NCBI RefSeq assembly: GCF_901709675.1
Contig: NC_051102.1
Span: forward strand, 10,301,412 to 10,365,411
From: Syngnathus acus
Lineage: Eukaryota; Chordata; Actinopteri; Syngnathiformes; Syngnathidae
Direction of reading: 5' to 3'
Length of the DNA stretch: 64,000 nucleotides
How positions within the stretch are numbered: the first letter of the stretch is position 1; the number at the start of each line of letters is the position of its first letter. A program made the translations under genes and the position numbers. Shown piece after piece: positions 37,839 through 50,389 of the stretch. The notes below the pieces were generated by a model. It searched no databases. It was given only the letters and a program-made list of their open reading frames with translations, and was not told the DNA's origin.

Positions 37839-38567
37839 GACAACCAAACTACAAGCCTAAAAACAAAAAAACCCTCGAGTGGACAATCACGCGCGTAAAC
37901 GTCTTGTGTTGCGTGCCTTTTTAGGTCCACTTTTGTCAGAACTCGGAGTGGGTTGGACCCCATTGCCCCCAGCCCCACCCAAGTCATTAATGCAAACCTT
38001 CTTCTTTAACCCTTCACTTCCAGAGACAGGTTACTGAGTAAACTTTAACGCACGGGTGTTAAAGCGGGCGGGGTGTGGCTTAGGCTGCAACTTCTTGACA
38101 CCACTTCGCGTAGGATATATGATTTCAAATATATATATATATGTAAAAAAACAAACATTTTGTTGTTGTTCAGAGTGAATACATATATTTCAATCATTAT
38201 CACAAAACTATTCAAACTGTAGAAATGTGTGGCAAATATTAGAGGATCATATATTGTACTACAGTAAAAGTACCACACGAGGGCAGTGTTGTCAAACTAT
38301 TTGCCCACTGCTCTACCACCTCCCGCGGGCACCTAGGCAACGTTGTCCACATTGTTTATTATACATAATGTGCAACAGCATCTTCCTCATCGTTTGCCGA
38401 GCAGCGTTGCTTTTAAACTGTTGGATTTTATACTAACTTGGTTGTTCAGAAAGTGTTGAACCTCACTCTCAACCTGCTTGTTAACAGCGCCTTTCTAATC
38501 AACCTGTTCAAATACTGCCCTCAGGTGGCCAAGGACAATATTGGTTCTCATTGGTAAAGCGGTTCGG

Positions 38568-38709
<142 letters not shown>

Positions 38710-39009
38710 CACTACCGTTCAAAAGTTTGGGGTCACAAAATTGTTTGGGTGACCCCAAACTTTTGAACGGTAGTGTATATATTTATTTAGATAATTATTT
38801 ATAGATTATATATATAATCTTCTGTGTAAAAAATCTTATAATATATATGTATACTTATATTCATAGATTTTTTATAATCTTATACAAATATAAGATAGAA
38901 TTTATAATATTTAATTCATAATATTTTATTATAATAATATTTACACTACCGTTCAAAAGTTTGGGGTCACCCAAACAATTTTGTGACCCCAAACTTTTGA
39001 ACGGTAGTG
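38710..39009. mobile_element. 300-bp element with palindromic 66-bp terminal inverted repeats
   Basis: Both ends (38710-38775 and 38944-39009) are exact reverse complements of each other over 66 bases. Each 66-mer is itself a hairpin with perfect 27-base arms, starting CACTACCGTTCAAAAGTTTG, and a 12-base loop. The spacer 38776-38943 is AT-rich and non-coding. A TA flanks each end (38708-38709 and 39010-39011). Removing the element with one TA restores an unbroken GATA array. This is a non-autonomous TA-targeting DNA element, Tc1/mariner-like by its target site. Confidence 0.88.
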
Positions 39010-39112
<103 letters not shown>

Positions 39113-39729
39113 TTTTTTGGGGTTGAAAAAAAAGTGAAATATGAACCTATCATGGAAGTTGGGACGTGACACATAGTAACTCTCAGAGCTGACATTGTCA
39201 CACCGTGCCCATATGAGCTTGTCCTCCCTCTTGCCACATGCCATCAGTGCCACCCAACTCTCAACCCGTCCAAATAGGGCCAGTTCTATTGTCGGTCTTC
39301 CACGTCCCGCCCAGTGGCATTCCCGCTCGCTTTATAAGAGCGCTGCAACCTGGGCACTGGTTTGGCGCAAGACCTCCCTGATCAAGACATGTAAAAGGCA
39401 CAAATAATAGCCAGTAAGTATTATGATATGACGCTGAATTGAGACTTAATTGTGTGTGGAAAGTAAAGCAATCACATCAAAATGTCACCACCCAAAAAGG
39501 CGGCAAACTAACCTTTCCTTTTTGCTTTGGAAATAAAACATTTGAATACTTGATGCTTTGAATATATGTTATTATCTGTAGGTGTCCTCCATGGCCTTGC
39601 TTCATGAGCATGATGATGATACGTATATGGAATACACAACTTAATGATAAGAGCCACACACTGCAGGTGAGATGCTTAAAACCTTCTTTTCATGCTATAA
39701 GAGATAGATAGGTAGATTGAGACTTACTT

Positions 39730-39738
<9 letters not shown>

Positions 39739-39782
<44 letters not shown>

Positions 39783-39796
39783 ACACATATATATGC

Positions 39797-39832
<36 letters not shown>
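39739..39832 (+). repeat. (TA)n-rich microsatellite cluster
   Basis: Two TA runs (39739-39778 and about 39806-39830) separated by a short ACACATATATATGCGTGTGT-like segment; simple-sequence DNA between the lysyl oxidase and nmrk2 genes. Confidence 0.9.
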
Positions 39833-39836
<4 letters not shown>

Positions 39837-41167
39837 ATGTATAAAAAATATATAATGGAAGTAAAAAAAATATATATATATATATAATAGAAGTAAAGTA
39901 AAAAAAGTGCTGAACACATTCATCTCGCACAGCCACCATGTAAGGAGGGCCTGGTTGTATTTTTGGTAGTTGCTATGGCAATGGCTGACGTGAGGGCTCG
40001 TTGTCGAGTAGTCACTTTACCCTGCCTACGCCCGGCAACTGACTTGTGGTCCGGTGGCATGTTTTTAAAAATAACTCCCTTCCCTCCTGACACCTTATGC
40101 ATTTGGTCTGAATATAAAATGTCAGGCCAGCTGCCATCTATCTACTCAAGAGCTGGTATGTGAAGACCCACACCCCCTCGAGTGTATCACAAGACCCACT
40201 CCAAAGGTTTTGGTAACATAATGTATGTGAATAGACTTGCCAGACATTTTGTTCAACTATTGCACTCATATTTGACCCCTCCTAATTTCGGATTCATCAC
40301 ACTTAAATTTTGTCAATAAACAAACACATTTTGATACAGTGGTACCTCGACTGCAGCTGTTGTGCAATGCACTATATTAACTTGTCTTGTATTGTATGAG
40401 GGACAACCACTATCTCCAGATTTTTTTCGATGCTATATGTTTACAATATATAACATGTTGTACAATAGTATATACTAATCAGTAAAATAAAAGAAATCTA
40501 ATATTTAAAAAAGAGAAATAATAAAATATTTTTGCCAGTGTTATCGCTGGCAGACCAGTAACATGTAGATGTAGACATTTACATTTTTGAATGATTTATT
40601 ATCATCATTATTTGTTCTAGATTTTTTTATCGCCTAAGGATATTTTATTTTTGTGTTCATGTTAATTTTGATTCCATTTTATTACAGCAGTTGTAAAAAA
40701 AAAAAAAAAAAAAAAGATAATCATACTGTTCCTGCTGTAATTCATTGCTGATCGTAAATGTGTGTATTTGATTTGATCTTATCTGTAATGTCATAAAACA
40801 TGAGTGCTACCGAGTGAAAAACACAGCAGGAAACAATGGAGTGCTTTGTTGACTTTATGTGTTTTCACTTTGACAAACGTGTACAGCAACATGTACAGGT
40901 ATGTTTGTTCAACCCGTGCCATAGCAGGAGTGGCTTTTTATCTTTTCCGGACAGAGTGATGAATTGATACAAAAGACAATGTTACTATTTACACATTCTA
41001 CAAGGCATAGCCTACATGTCATCAAACCCTTCGTTGTTATTTACATGATCTATACACAAGATCTTCTCAGCCACAATCCTGCGGTGGAGAGACAAAATTA
41101 ATGTCAGTGTTAAATATCCCAAAATAAAATACAATTAAAGTCAAAAGAAAAGATGAATAGAATGTAC
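39833..41167. other. intergenic and 3' flank of nmrk2
   Basis: No coding signal. It holds AT-rich sequence, including a poly-A run of about 20 near 40696-40715. The 3' untranslated region of nmrk2 must lie in the right-hand part. TTTATT on plus near 40597 would read as AATAAA for the minus strand, but the true end is not determined. Confidence 0.5.
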
Positions 41168-43319
41168 CTATGAGTTATTGAGGAGGGTGTTCTGGATGCT
41201 CTCAAACACCATGGAGTAGATGTCATCTTTCGACATCATTCCATCAAGGTACTCTAAAAGGGAAAAGTCAGCTGTTAGACCGTTTTTAGAATGTTGGGAA
41301 GGCTGCAGACAAGTTCATGTTGCATTTGGGGCTAGTTTTAGTCTGGTTTAGCACTCAAGCTAACTTGCTTAAGCTGCCTGTTTTTTGTTTAGCCCAGTTT
41401 TAGCAGGCTAGTTTAACAAAACACAGTTTATTGTTATTGTTGACTATTTTGGACCAAAGGGTGTTGGAAGTGGACAATAACGCACCTATTGTGTCACATT
41501 GGCTCTCCATTTGTTTGCGGTGCTTAAGATACATGGGCCAAACATGGCCGTCAAACAGACCGGGCGGGTCGGGGACAGTGTAGGTTCTCGTACTGCGAAG
41601 ACAAAATCGGAACAGTTTTAGAAGACTGCCATAACTGACTGTTGGTCAGAGAGTCTCCTACCTTCTCCTCTTCTTGCAGTCCTCATAAGGAAGTGAAATG
41701 TAGAAGCACTTGTCATACACGTCCATGAGAGGCCTGCAGAGAGATGAGATCCGGTTAGGATGAGATTTTGAGGTCCGCGGGTGACCGGTGACGTGTCGGC
41801 AGGGAGGTGACCCACTCGTAGTTGTAGATGAGGAAGCCCTCCACGATGAGAATATGGATCCCCTTCTGGTCCGAATGGCATTCCTCGGCTTCGGGTGACA
41901 TGCTGACGCCATGGGAGCGTGCGAACTTGACCGGGTTCTCCTGCCAGCCTTTCACCGTGCTGACCATGGCCTCCATGTCCATGGCCGAGATGACTGGGTT
42001 GAAAAGAAAGAAAAGCCACTTTCAGTAAAGTGGGCCTCACCAATGTGTTGCTAACACACATTAGTCACTGTTAGTGAATACTGTGTGTTTTTAGGTTTAG
42101 GATTGGATAGTTACCAAACCAAAAAAAAGGGAAATGTGTAGCAAAGGAAAAGTACATGACTGCATATGGATTTCCCACGTGAAAATCCATTCTTACCATC
42201 CCACTGTCTAAAGCCGTCCTCCCCGACTTCTATTTGATCGGGTTTCTGAAATAACAGTCACCAGTGAAACATGGCTGCAACCTAGTAACCCGTCGCAGCT
42301 GATTGCACCTGGACAGGGCAAGTCAAGGACCCGGCCGGCTCCACACGAAGGAGTGCACGATATTTAGACGGGCATTTTGGTTGGATTCGTATAGGAGTTT
42401 AGCGTCTTCACAAATGCGGTCACTCTTTAGTGGATCTTATGGGTGAGGTATAGAAATTTGTTCACGTTACATTTTTTGCTGTCGTTCAGCTTAAGATTCT
42501 ACAGACCACATATTTCCAGGTTCATTTGGAGGATCAGGATGCATAAAAGGGACAAAACAAAATGTTACCAACCAAAAGAAGGATGAGACAAAACCATTTG
42601 GAATTCTAATCTGTCAAAGGGACTAGATATCTCTTGCAGAAAAGCATTTTGCGGATTCATTTGATGGATTCTATGGTATTTCACTTTTCAGACATCTCTC
42701 ACAACAGAAACGGGGGACAAACATTTCGATGGTTAATTGAGACAATCCCATGGACTGAAAATAAAGCGTGACAAGATGAAACTTTTTGGTGGGTTCATTC
42801 ATTTGACCTTTCAGATTGGGAGTTTCATAAGAGTTTCTCGTGGTACACCTAGCTGATTCCCATTTGCTTATTTTAGAGTGTGACTGTCTTATCTATCCAT
42901 GTGATTGGATTTTTGGCACCATGGAAATGACTTTACGCTTGCTTTCATAGGTAATCGAGGCTCAAAACGTTTCTTTTGGACTAGAAGACGCTCGGCCTTG
43001 ATGATTGGCTGTCCAGGAGACAATCAGCCACTTGTGTTACTAGGCTACTGCCACGGCGGGACAGAATTGTAAGTTGGTGTCCTCAAGGGCAATCGATGTA
43101 GCGTACCTTCATCGCCATCGCCTCTTACCTTGAAAAAGTCATCCTGGTGCACCACGCAGCAGTTGGGCAACGTTCGGAGCAGTTTGTGAGTCAGGGTGGT
43201 CTTGCCACCATTGGTCACTCTGTGGAACGGATAAACGGAAACCACCTGTGAAGTTAAGAATTCTGGATGGAAGTGGCTCAAAAGGATACTCACCCTCCAA
43301 TACCGATGATGAATTTCAT
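41168..43319 (-). CDS. nmrk2: nicotinamide riboside kinase 2
   Basis: Phosphorylates nicotinamide riboside with ATP to NMN in the NAD salvage pathway; the vertebrate NMRK2 form is muscle-enriched and was first described as an integrin-beta-1-binding protein. Seven exons: 43294-43319, 43129-43219, 42197-42245, 41816-41993, 41662-41733, 41486-41592, 41168-41253. All phases match, giving 202 aa (human about 230). The P-loop is in GIGGVTNGGKTTLT near the N-terminus, followed by LPNCCVVHQDDFFK with the acidic catalytic HQDD segment. EVGEDGFRQWD, ILIVEGFLIYNY, and the lid-like TYTVPDPPGLFDGHVWPMY all match NMRK2. The protein ends NTLLNNS without the longer Pro-rich tail of human NMRK2. It is the tandem neighbour of atcay on the same strand, the order also found in human 19p13.3. 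Confidence 0.96.
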
Positions 43320-43460
43320 GTTGGTCGCCTTAATGTGGAATTCAGTAACTAAAAGATGGGGAACCCCGCTACGTTAACACTCTCTCAAAGCCTTCTTTTC
43401 CTTCTCGGCCCTCAGTCGTCCCCCGCCTTTTACTACTTCATTGATAGACAATCTCGGTGT

Positions 43461-43476
43461 GGGCTATTTAAAGGAC
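43461..43476 (-). promoter_or_regulatory. possible TATA box of nmrk2
   Basis: On the minus strand this reads CCTTTAAATAGCC, a TATA-like element about 145 bases upstream of the nmrk2 start codon. That spacing leaves room for a short untranslated leader. Confidence 0.4.
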
Positions 43477-43560
43477 AAAGAGCCGCCCGGAGAACCAATG
43501 GGATTGCCTTTCCTGGAGGAGGCTGGCTCTCATTTGCATTCAAGCCCAAAAATGTTTCCA

Positions 43561-43570
43561 CCTTTTATGG
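43561..43570. promoter_or_regulatory. CArG box (SRF-type site) upstream of nmrk2
   Basis: CCTTTTATGG is an exact match to the serum response factor consensus CC(A/T)6GG. It lies 241 bases upstream of the nmrk2 start. An octamer-like ATTTGCAT lies nearby at about 43532. Confidence 0.45.
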
Positions 43571-43720
43571 CGGGAGGGTTAGGGTTCAGGGTCAGTGGGA
43601 ATGGGGCACCTCAGAAGCTTCTTAAAGCACTGCTTTGATGCCAAGCTGATTTTAAATGTAAACTCTTCAAGTGAATCGAAAGTGTTTCAAGGGGAAAACC
43701 GTCGAGGCGATTTTAGCGAG

Positions 43721-43730
43721 CTATATTTAG
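43721..43730. promoter_or_regulatory. MEF2-type site upstream of nmrk2
   Basis: CTATATTTAG matches the MEF2 consensus YTA(A/T)4TAR at every position and lies about 400 bases upstream of the nmrk2 start. Confidence 0.45.
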
Positions 43731-44942
43731 CTTCCTCGGCGTCACGTGCATTTCCGATATAACCGTGCGGATTTTGTGGCGGCAAGCCATGTGGCCGGCA
43801 GCCCGGGTGCGTCATGCCCACCTCGAAGGGGTCGTAAATAAGACAAATATCCTGCAGCTTGGAAAGAGTTGCTGACTAACGACGAGCTGCATGTCATGAG
43901 GTACATTTATTTGATCGGCTGAGACATAACAACAACTATATCAGATTTATAGAACTTTGTCCAGGAAGTGTGAAATGCGTTCTGGCAATGAGGCGAGTAA
44001 AGCATCACGACACGTGCAGCATGACAAGCATATTTATTATACCTCCACTACCCCTTTTTAAATATTACAAACAGCATGTCACATTTTTATGAAGAAGACT
44101 TTGAATTAGTTTCATTTGTTGACAATTGCCATCCGGCAAAAAACGACGCAATAATGACGGAAAACAAAGGGATTTATAGAAGCATGCCACTTTTGCATCG
44201 TCCGCAGAGGCAAATGAATCCACCACATAGCATTCATAACAAAAATATGTAAGCTATTTTTTTCCCTCTTCTGAAAAATAGGTATACACAATCCCTTGAT
44301 GCGAAGGAAGAGAGTAAAGCTTTTCAGTACAACCTTGACGGGATGTGAGTGACAAATGATTGTCTTGCATGTTTCACATCCAGTGTGGCCATCCCGTCTC
44401 CGGCAATCCTCACCATCCTCAAAGTGCTGCAATGCAAACACGCACGGTTCAGTTTGTTGACACTGCAACATTTGTTAAAACATCATAGCAAATGTTGCTT
44501 TCAAGGTGAAAAGACAGTGTCAGTTGTATGTTGGACACCCTGACAATACGCCCCCTAGTGGTGCTATGCAGTAATGCAATGCAACATCATTGTTCCGCTA
44601 ACGCCGATCACATTTTTAAGCTTCTTGTGTCTTCTGTATATAAAGAAGTACTAGAAAAAAAAGTTCCCTCAAAATATCGTGAGTAAATATTCCCAAAATT
44701 CCCCGCAATGGGATCATACGAAATGTTGCCTGTGACTTAATAATTGAAAGTGTGTCAATGCATCATCTCCCCCTGCTTGAACCCTGTCGTGCATTCCCAG
44801 ACCAGCTGAAGGCTTAAGTGATCTGGCGTATGAAACGTTCCCGAATGGCGGGACCAGCACAGGGCAAATTTCCTCCGATTGCAGGGCATCATATGCGACG
44901 CGGATCAATTTGCCGGCTCGGGTTGGCCCGGGGGCTCGCTCT

Positions 44943-45009
44943 TTAAAAATAGAACCTATCAGGTGTGTACAGGACAACTTAAAAAGATTAGCAGCTGTGC
45001 TTTATATAA
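44943..45009. promoter_or_regulatory. MEF2 site, E-box and TATA-like cluster between nmrk2 and atcay
   Basis: TTAAAAATAG (44943-44952) matches the MEF2 consensus, CAGCTG (44992-44997) is a myogenic-type E-box, and TATATAA follows at 45003-45009. A second CAGCTG (45511) with a TATATA (45535) lies 0.5 kb further right. No open frame follows on either strand, so this is more likely an enhancer or an unrecognised non-coding promoter than a protein-gene promoter. Confidence 0.35.
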
Positions 45010-45654
45010 CGCTGGCGTCCTCAGGAAATATGAGGTGTGAGGATCATGTGACACACACACACGCACACACAAACACACACTGGGGCAGCATGTCACTTAG
45101 CACGCTTTAAGTAAAGTTTCAGAAAAGCAACCAAAAGGAGCTATACTTCTACTGATGAACGTGAACTGCTGAATGCTAACCGATTTTTTGCAGAAGAATT
45201 ATTAGAATTTTTTACAGCTGGAATAAATTGGCAGGATTTATACAAGTTACAGACAGGGCTTCATATGATTGGATAACTACAGTATACCTTTTTCTAACGT
45301 CTCACTCAATATGCAATTTGTTTTTAACTACATAACTGTAAAACCATCTTTCAAGTTGTAGTATTCTTGAGTTTTATTAGCCGAGTTGATGATGTTAGTT
45401 TGCAAGTCGTATGGTGGAGACGTGCCAGGGCGCAGTGCCTAAGGAGCGCAGCGTTAGCGTGACTCGTCAGTGTGTGTTTAATGTCGTAGCTGACTGTAAA
45501 TTCCCCAACACAGCTGCTCCATTTGGCCAGCTACTATATATCGGCGTTCCTGAGCCCAGAGCTCGCCTTTGCTGACATTATCAGCCCCTGACCCGACCGA
45601 CCCTGCACTCTTTATGGCAGCAACTATCAAATTGTGCATTCTATAACTATAATA

Positions 45655-45673
45655 TACTGCCCCCTGGTGGCGA
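45655..45673 (-). promoter_or_regulatory. candidate CTCF binding site
   Basis: On the minus strand this reads TCGCCACCAGGGGGCAGTA, matching 18 of 19 positions of YGRCCASYAGRKGGCRSYR. It lies about 300 bases downstream of the atcay stop codon. Confidence 0.55.
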
Positions 45674-45971
45674 AGGTTCTTACACCAGAAGGAAGCTTGA
45701 ATTCAAATCATGACACTAAATCAGTGTCATACTTTGCTTTCTTTTAAATGATATTCTTAATGTATGTTCATATGAAAAATCTTCTTATTTAAAATATGTC
45801 GCAATGTCTTTGTTATTGTTTTATGGGCAGCTAGAATGGAATAATGACATTTCATTTGACTTCAATGTTGCAGTATCTTATTGTTGGCCATTATGTCAGA
45901 GAGGCAAGCTTTTTTTTAAGTGGTTTGAAAAGCACGAGCAGTCGCGTTATGCCAGCACTTACCTTTGAATC

Positions 45972-48110
45972 TCACATGTCACGCCCAATCTCAGCCATCG
46001 TTGACTTTGGCCTGGAAGGGGGGAACGAAGAAGATGTCAGGGTCATTAGGACCATTACACTATTTAATCACCCGTAGCTTCGTCAAAGTGTCTTCCTCTC
46101 CTCCAATAGGGAATAATGCAGGGACAAATCATTTTGTTTCTTCGGTCATCGCTCTTTGATTAGCATGTCAAAATGTGTGAGTGTGTGTAGAGTGCAGAAT
46201 GAGGTCACCTTTCTTTGGGCGGCAGCGTGTTGGCGTTCTGCTGCTCTTGCTCCAGTCTACATGCATGCAAACACACGATAAATCTGTGCAGCTATTAGTA
46301 AACGGCATCCTTGCACAGAAACTCACTTGGCTTTTATCTTCTCGTCATCGTACCTGAAGAGGCGGAGGAGATAAGCGTGTCAAACAAAGCCAGCGTTAAG
46401 TGATGCAGATGTTTGGTTTGGGAGGCTACTCACTGCAGCACGCACTCGGGCACCTGCACATGCTCCATGGGGATGAGCAGGCTCAGCTCGTCCAGCGTGT
46501 GCGCGTAGCGGATCTTGCTCAGGAACTTCACGCTGTGGCACGGATAGAAAGTTGCAAGAAATTTGAAAAAGACATTGATTGTTTTCTTTTATAAAAACTC
46601 ACTGACCTGATGAAAGGTCTGGAGATGGCCAGGATGGTGCGGATGAACCACGTGGGGTGAACAATGATCAAACACTTGAGGTTCTTCCTCAATCTGGCAA
46701 AAAAACATTTCAGTGTCACTTAACCGTTTGATGACCACACGACCCAACAGTCTTACTTCCTGTCAATCATCTGGTAGCATCTCTTCAACCAACCGATGCC
46801 GGGCATCTTCCTGCGTGGCGTGGCTCCATTCAGGTAGACGATCATGTAGTCGTCGGCCACCAGCAGTTCCAGGCTGCTCACCACGTACCTGAACGCACAC
46901 AAACACACACACAAGTGAGTGAACAGTCGGCGAGTTTATGAGCAAATCTCCCTTCCAAAGGACCTACAAGAAGAGGTTCTCCATGATGTACGAGTAGTCG
47001 TCACAGCTGCTGTCTGGGAGGTGGCAGGCTGCAAACACTATGATGGCATTCAGGCCTTCTCCGTAATAGCCTGAAAGCAAATAACCGTTCCATTGGGGTT
47101 CCTAACTGGAGTGAGTTGGAAGAATTGTAATTGACTGTCATTTTTATTTTGTTTCTATTTTCTTCACTGGTTCCTGAATGACAGGACATGTGGAAGGAAG
47201 GACATCAAGCGACACAGCGAAGGGACCCCCGCTCAATGGCAGGCTGACAACTCACCCCCGTGCGTGACCACCCTGAGGTACGGCCTGATGACCTGCATGT
47301 CAATGCGCTGCTCCTGGTCACCGATGATGACTGTTCTCCACAGGCGGCCTGACGAGTCCCTCTCCTCCTCGCCTTCGCCCGGGAGACACTTGGCGCTGGC
47401 CACTGGGGTGTCGTCTGGATCGAAACGAGAAGTGAGCGTTACCGTCTAGGCTGACCTTGATAAATATTATGACACAAAATATATCTTTTGCTCAATCTAT
47501 TTGTGTCTTTGGTGGACTAATAATTGATCAACACATATTGCTTTACATTGTGCTTTCCCTCTCACCTTCCCACTCCAGCTCATTCCCGTTATTGGCAAAG
47601 TCCAGCGAGTCGGTGTCGTCGGGGGTCTCGATGTCATCCACGTTGATGTCCAGGTCGTCCGAGAGCAGCGAGCCCTCGCTGTGCTCCAGCGATAGGTTCA
47701 TGTCGGGGGCGGTCAGCGTGCGCCGCTTGGACTGGTCCCCGGTGGAGCCTCCCACATTCAGACTACTGGGGGGGTCTGAGCCACAAAGGTAAATGTTACA
47801 AGGCATAAAAACAAGACAAAAGCATGTCAATGGGTTACATACTGGTGGTCCTGTTGTCCGTCAGGCCACACGAGGAATCGCCATCTTCTGGGAGAGGCCT
47901 GAGGAGATACGCAACTTAATGGACACAACATTAGGTACCTACTGTACTGCATGCCTTGAGAAAAGAATGAAAGTCATTCCGGGAGACATCACCTTACTCA
48001 TTTGAACTCCCAAAAGGACATTCAAGCGGTTACCTGGGGAAGTCCTCATCCTGCCACTCGTCCTTCACCTCCATGCTGTCCATGCGTAAAGTGGCCTCGG
48101 CTGTCCCCAT
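45972..48110 (-). CDS. atcay: caytaxin (BNIP2-family, CRAL-TRIO/BCH domain)
   Basis: Neuronal adaptor that binds kinesin light chain and other partners; loss in humans causes Cayman ataxia. Eleven exons: 48034-48110, 47843-47898, 47566-47775, 47256-47414, 46968-47070, 46757-46888, 46607-46693, 46434-46532, 46327-46353, 46209-46256, 45972-46011. All phases agree, giving 345 aa (human 371). The start [20 protein letters not shown] matches human caytaxin almost word for word. An acidic [19 protein letters not shown] segment precedes ELEWE, the kinesin-light-chain-binding tryptophan-acidic motif. The BCH/CRAL-TRIO domain follows (about 150-300), with [40 protein letters not shown] and [14 protein letters not shown]. 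The C-terminal tail is short and diverged ([12 protein letters not shown]). A strong donor (AAAGGTAAGT) lies just after the stop. A tgcag acceptor five bases before the start codon hints at an upstream untranslated exon. Confidence 0.95.
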
Positions 48111-49706
48111 GGCGTCTGCAGCTTGGTTGAGAATTGGCTCGCTGAGTTTGAAAAATACACAAATTGGCATTGATCGTAATGAGCTATATTCAACGATCGT
48201 TTTCAATGTTTAAAATTTATATCTTTGATACATTTTATGACAGTCAACAAGATTGTATTTGATAGTAGACTGCATATGCGTCAATAATGTGCATATAAGG
48301 GGAGAGGGCAGAGTTTATTGTACAGTCCATTTGTTCACTGGTTTGAAAATGATGTGACACACACACACACACGGACGCACACGCACTCACAGGAAACAAA
48401 AAACAACAGCAGCTATATGACTAAAAGGCCTTCTGGCAACAAAATCCTGCCCACGTTGTGATCAGATTCAAAATGGAGGTGGAGAATTGCATTTTGTAGC
48501 TCGTTAAGGGGATCAGGGGCCAAAGGTTAAAAGAAACCATGATCGCTAACATGGCTCGCAGCGGGAGAATGATGACGACAATATGTCAATAGAGCAATGC
48601 TGAGTGACGCTCAAAGCAAAATTCAATAAACAGCCATTAAAGAAAAAAAAAAAACACGCAGGACTGCAAGATAAGGTCAGTTTGGATGCATGTGACTTTT
48701 CATAATCTGCAAGGTTCAATAAAAGGCTTTAATGTTTATCAAACCATGGAGGTGAACTTCACTGAACACTCCAAAACATATTTATGAAAATGTGTATCGT
48801 CTTAAGTGAAACTTCTCTGATCAGCTGTTCAAACACAACAAACGACATCGGCGCCCATTCAAGCGGGCTGCTGCGTGCGTTTACTCACTTAGAAGACAAG
48901 CGCCCGTGTGATGCGATGACAACAATGCGCCTTCAAAGACGGCCGAGCATCCCCGGCAGGCGTCTGGGAGCGGTCCTTTTTACAAGCGGGAACGGCCAGC
49001 TGTTAAATCCATGCTAGCTGACATCTCTACTTGTTGGATGACCTCCCACAAAAAAGAGCAGGAAAAAAAATCCTTCTGTTTGTCACCTCTGCGTAGTATC
49101 CTCTCTGCTAAAGCCACGCCTCCTGTAATCCTGCAATGATGATGTCATCCATATGCTGGTTATGTAATCAAACCAGCCTCCTCTTTAGAACCGAATGGCT
49201 CCAGGATAGCACGTTTCTCCCTTCTCTTCTTCGTCACGTTCCTTCAATTCATCATCGGGAGTGTTTATTTTTAATATGTACTCACGCACTGGCCAGTGTG
49301 GAGGTTTCCACTCTGCTGTTTCTAGGCAACCGTATCCTCCTCTTCATCCTCCCTCGGCATCCCTTTTAAGCTCTCTCACTCTTCCTGCTGCCGCACGTTA
49401 ACATTCTTCCTCTGGCTCACCCGCCCTTCTTTCATCACGATGCACTAAGCTCTCAGGGCAGTGAGTTAGTGTGGCCTTCCTTTGTTTGAAACAAAGTGCT
49501 TTTTTCAAGGCTTGTCATGTCCTAATGCCTGCGTTGCTGTAATTGACAACAAAATGACATGAATTAAAAACAAATGTAAATACGTTTTGAAAATTAAAAC
49601 ATTCAGCCCGAACAATGAAGAAAAAAAAAAAAAAACATTGAACCTAAAAACAATATAAAAAAATGTAATTCAACAGAGTGTCTGCATAGACAGCACCGCT
49701 TTGAAG

Positions 49707-49725
49707 TCGCCACTGGAGGGCGCTC
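49707..49725 (+). promoter_or_regulatory. weak candidate CTCF site
   Basis: TCGCCACTGGAGGGCGCTC matches 16 of 19 positions of the CTCF core, including the GAGGGCGC half. Confidence 0.3.
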
Positions 49726-49951
49726 TGCTACGAGTGAAGTTGTAAAGGGCCCACTGTCCAAAGCTGCTGGCTAATGTTTCCTTTCCAATGTCCCACCCTG
49801 CCTCCGTTAAATCAGTTAGTGAAGATTCCAACAAAAGAGATGCTGTCGACACTTTTGCCGAGGTGTAGCGGAGTGTGAAGACAAACTATGACCTAAATGT
49901 GCATTAAGCGTGGATTAGCACACACGATTAGATGAACTCGCCCTAAGAAAG

Positions 49952-50066
<115 letters not shown>

Positions 50067-50073
50067 TGTGCAT

Positions 50074-50092
50074 GGGCCACTAGGGGTCAGTA
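50074..50092 (+). promoter_or_regulatory. candidate CTCF site
   Basis: GGGCCACTAGGGGTCAGTA matches 17 of 19 positions of YGRCCASYAGRKGGCRSYR. It sits exactly between a CA and a CATA microsatellite. Confidence 0.4.
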
Positions 50093-50097
50093 TAATA

Positions 50098-50130
50098 CAC
50101 ACATACATACATACATACATACATACATAC
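50098..50130 (+). repeat. (CATA)n microsatellite
   Basis: About eight tandem CATA units on plus. Confidence 0.95.
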
Positions 50131-50389
50131 TCCACGTACTTTAGGGATGACACAGAAGTTGCAATAATGTTGAAGTGCAAATAACAGACAAATAATATAT
50201 TGACTGAGTATTGTGATATTATCTGTCTACATGTGTTGCACCACCGGTTGTCTTTAAGTATAACTTTAAAGGTTTGCGGCCACAATATACCTCCACCTCT
50301 GCATACCTGTCGGCTGCCTCAGATCAGTGGACCAGATGTTACTTTTTTTTACTTTATGAACGGCATTTTCTACACAGCTGTGGTTGTTT

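Noticed and set aside
37839-37847. Upstream start of the lysyl oxidase at 37847
   Set aside because: That codon is TTG, not ATG; the first ATG at 37838 opens a good signal peptide.
44112-44471. 119-aa minus-strand frame between nmrk2 and atcay
   Set aside because: No domain, no splice continuity, composition like its surroundings.
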